Assembly (NCBI GenBank): GCA_948567375.1
Contig: OX419761.1
Coordinates: forward strand, 32,242,501-32,306,500
Reading direction: 5' to 3'
DNA: 64,000 bases
Source of the DNA: Lunularia cruciata
Taxonomy: Eukaryota; Streptophyta; Marchantiopsida; Lunulariales; Lunulariaceae
Below the pieces are notes generated by a model. That model saw only the letters and a list, made by a program, of their open reading frames with translations. It had not been told where the DNA came from and searched no databases. Position numbers and translations under genes: made by a program. Shown here piece by piece: positions 61,641 through 64,000 of the stretch. Each line of letters starts with the position of its first letter. Position 1 is the stretch's first letter.

Positions 61641-63025
61641 TGAAAGGCTTACTCTAACCAAGGTTAGCAAGAATTGGAGCTACAACAAGGGATTGCTTGA
61701 GCTCCTCAAAAGCTTTGAGAGCCTCCTTGTCTTCCAAAATCACCATGTTATCCACACCTTTCTTCATGTAGATAGTTAATGCATAAGCCTTGTTGGAAAA
61801 TGAGAAGATGAACCTCCTATAGTATCCAACCATCCCCAAAAATTGGCATAACTTTGTCAAGCTTGAACGGAATGAAAGGTTTGAGATTTTCCTCACCTTC
61901 TCAGGATCAACTTCTATTCCATCCTTGGAGATGATGTGCCCCAAAAGTATACCTTCTTCACATCCAAAAATGCACTTCTCTGTGTTGAGTGATGCATATG
62001 CCTCATCCAAGCATTGCAAGACCTTGATTAGATGCTCAAAGTGCTCCTCCTTGCTCTCCCATAGACACAAAAGTCATCAATGAAGTCTCTCATAAATTTC
62101 CCAATGAAAGATTTAAATACCTTGTTCATGAACCATTGGAATGTGGCTGGAGCATTGCAAAGCCCACAAGGCATAACCTTGAAAGCATAAGTTCCCCAAG
62201 GTGTGGTGAATGTGGTGAGGTGTGATGCTTTGGAGCAATCTTGATTTGGTTATATCCACTATAACCATCTCCAAAACTATACCTCTTGTGACCTGCAACC
62301 TCCTCCAAGATCTCATCAATAAATGGCAATGGGTAGTAGTCCTTCTTGGTAACAACATTGAACTTCTTGTAATCCACACATACCCGGAGCTTACCATTCT
62401 TTTTCTTCACAATCACAATTGGAAACACCCATTCTGAATTCTCCACCTCAAAGATAAATCTGTCCTCCTTGAGCTTATCAATCTCCTCCTTCACAACCAA
62501 AGATATTGGTGGGCTAATGCAACGTTGCTTTTGGCGGACTGGTCTTGCATGTGACTCCACCTCTATCTTATGCTCCTCCAAGGTGACTTCCTTCAAATCC
62601 TTGTAACTAAAAGCAAACACCTGGATGAACTTGTAGAAAATCTCCTCAAATCTCACCTTCTCCTCTTGGGTAACATTTGGGCCATACTTGAGGGTAGCTA
62701 ACCTTCTCTCTACCTCCTCAAGTGTCAATGGTGATTTATCTAGGTCCTTCAAAACCTCTGGCTTAGGTGCAAAATCCATAGCACAGAAGGGATACACATC
62801 TGAATCTGATTCAGATTCATCCTCCTTCGTGGAAGTCTCCTCTTCCATGCTTGTGTGCACACCTGAAGCTCCTTTTTTGAAATCTGATTCCCAATAACCA
62901 GAAGATGGTGTATCTAAATGTGAAGTGTTGGTGGTGTTAGTCACAAGAACTATGACTCTATGGTTTGATGGCCCAATCCTCAAGAACCCTTTGTGCCATT
63001 GATCAGTTTTGCATGCTGCTCTCAA
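61640..63025 (-). pseudogene. E4 reverse transcriptase
   Basis: 299-codon open frame (63025-62126) with an acidic linker ('EEETSTKEDESESDSDVYPF'), 'VTQEEKVRFEEIFYKFIQVF', 'WVFPIVIVKKKNGKLRVCVD', 'YYPLPFIDEILEEVAGH' and 'SGYNQIKIAPKH'. After a frame change, 'FIDDFCVYG'-like text at about 62080-62055 and 'EHFEHLIKVLQCLDEAYASL' lead to 'GHIISKDGIEVDPEKVRKIS' and 'MVGYYRRFIFSFSNKAYAL'. It closely resembles the E1 RT and is the best-preserved RT in the window. Confidence 0.9.
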
Positions 63026-63420
63026 CCATGGCCTCCCAAGAAGTAAGTCATAGCTTTAATCCTTCAAGACTTAGAAAGTCATGAGATTTTGAACTCTCAT
63101 AACTGAAACTACCATTTTATCCATCACCCTTACTAGTCAAACTTGTTGCTCGTTTGCCATGCTCACCACAAATCTTGAAGGTCTTGAGGGTATCATACCC
63201 AACTTATTCATCAACCTTTCTGACATGGCATTCACTATTGATCCTCCATTAACAAGTGCATCCTTGATGTTGTGACCAATCACTCTCATATCTTCAAAGA
63301 AATCTGGTGATAATAAGGCTCACTCATTCTTCCTCCTCTCCTTTTTTCCTATGCAAGCTCTCTTCAAGTCTCTCACAAAGGCCTCCACATCTTCTCTATC
63401 CTTGCCAAAGAAAACCGGAA
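63026..63420 (-). pseudogene. E4 protease joined by deletion to a gag stub
   Basis: 63290-63060: 'NIKDALVNGGSIVNAMSERL' has Asn where the catalytic Asp should be, followed by 'MNKLGMIPSRPSRFVVSMAN'. At about 63290 the reading jumps to gag text ('LSPDFFED', 'ACIGKKERRKNE'), whereas E1 has about 1.3 kb of gag between these. The fused junction is a deletion, not an assembly of two elements, since both sides are in the same order and strand. Confidence 0.75.
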
Positions 63421-63632
63421 GTTTCCCCATCTTAACTCCTCGCTATCTTTCTTTTCTCTCAATTTTTTTTCTCTTTTCTTTTCTCTCAGTCTATAACTAA
63501 TAGAGTATATACATGACTTAAACCATCTAAGAATAATCCACTCTATGGAACACAAAAGTTTCAGGTTACTCCAAGAATTCTATAGCAACATCAAATCCTA
63601 GAGTGCATATTAATCTAACTCTCATGGATAGT

Positions 63633-64000
63633 TTATCCATAAGTTGAAAGATTATCTCCATCACTAATCTTGAGAACTAGCTGATGAAGGTGGTAGTATT
63701 TTTGTAGCTGAACTAAGACTCTCTCCAAGATCCTTAACCAAAGTCTCCAGAGTGCTTTTACTCCACTACACTCATGTCCTTTTGGATGTCCTTCCACTCC
63801 ACAAACCTCACACAACTCCTTTGTCTTAGATCTTCTCCCTCCCAATCTTGGTGAAGAAGGTCCAACATGCAAACCTAAGTCAAATAAGCCTCTCCTTTCT
63901 CTCAATTTCTTGCTCTCAAAGGTCAATGGACATGAACTTGCCTTATGTCCCTTCTCTCCACATAGAAAGCACTTAGACTCACTCTTTCTTCCTAGTGATG
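63633..64000 (-). pseudogene. E4 zinc-knuckle ORF upstream of gag (continues off-window)
   Basis: On the minus strand CFLCGEKGHKASSC (about 63970-63930) is a perfect CX2CX4HX4C knuckle. It is followed by 'ERRGLFDLGLHVGPSSPRLG' and CEVCGVEGHPKGHEC, a CX2CX4HX5C variant (about 63815-63770). It aligns with E1 29425-29066, where both knuckles are damaged. It lies 5' of the capsid coding region. Confidence 0.65.

Larger units (their letters stand above)
59188..64000 (-). mobile_element. E4: family E Ty3/gypsy element, 3' half plus part of the 5' region (continues off-window)
   Basis: Minus-strand order from the right edge: zinc-knuckle ORF (64000-63633), gag stub (63420-63290), protease (63290-63030), RT (63025-61640), RNase H (61620-61250), integrase (61200-60000), polypurine tract (about 59877-59895), 3' LTR (59876-59188). 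A deletion of about 1.3 kb at about 63290 removes most of gag. The 5' LTR is off the right edge. It is inserted in C2 gag at 59187. Confidence 0.88.

Noticed and set aside
1-64000. tRNA, rRNA, CRISPR arrays, bacterial operons or riboswitches
   Set aside because: No cloverleaf-type A/B boxes with paired stems, rRNA blocks or regular spacer arrays were seen by eye. The only tRNA-related sequences are primer-binding sites.

Overview
This window is land-plant nuclear DNA made almost entirely of old, nested retrotransposons. I base this on plant-type Ty3/gypsy and Ty1/copia proteins, LTRs ending TG...CA, 4-5 bp target-site duplications (TSDs), plant-type primer-binding sites (initiator-tRNA-Met-like and tRNA-Asp-like), TATA-box promoters and strong CpG depletion. 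The density of decayed elements fits a large genome such as a fern, lycophyte or gymnosperm; the clade cannot be decided from the sequence. No intact protein-coding gene, tRNA, rRNA or CRISPR array was found.

Layout. 1-545 holds a Ty1/copia gag fragment (minus strand). 1585-13636 is a chromovirus-type Ty3/gypsy element ('A', plus strand). It is interrupted by a solo LTR of another family (5489-6046) and by a complete sister element ('B', minus strand, 7287-13081) inserted inside A's chromodomain. A and B LTRs carry dense perfect heat-shock-element arrays upstream of a TATA box. 13637-18290 is not recognisably retrotransposon. It has a CpG-retaining block (about 15640-16660), a 575 bp near-perfect inverted repeat (16701-17275) and a short ORF with a good start context. 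18291-20980 is a decayed non-LTR-type reverse transcriptase with a nuclease-like C-terminus, split by a 743 bp solo LTR.

From 21001 to the end lies a multi-level nest of three families. Family C (LTR starting TGTCACGCC) has gag, protease, a decayed C5-cytosine DNA methyltransferase domain (38095-39050), then reverse transcriptase. Copy C1 starts at 21001 and is cut at 40788 by copy C2, which runs to 59187. Family D is a Tat/Athila-like Ty3/gypsy family with LTRs of about 3.2-3.8 kb. Each full-size LTR contains a long ORF of its own: a conserved globular N-terminal block followed by an acidic and coiled-coil region. The full D element is 41037-54791 with perfect AAGTG TSDs. Solo D LTRs are at 33974-37740 (perfect GATAG TSDs) and 56688-58587, and a truncated one is at 22003-24264. 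Family E (LTR about 690 bp, TGTAACACCC...GGCCGGCTCA) has copies at 24265-31027 and 59188-64000 (both minus strand) and solo LTRs at 39057-39744 and 51145-51835.

Relative order from nesting: A before B; C1 before C2 before D (41037-54791) before the E solo LTR at 51145. All coding regions carry stops and frameshifts, many of them TAG, as expected from decay of methylated DNA. The two most interesting features are the methyltransferase domain inside a family C retrotransposon and the LTR-encoded coiled-coil ORF of family D.
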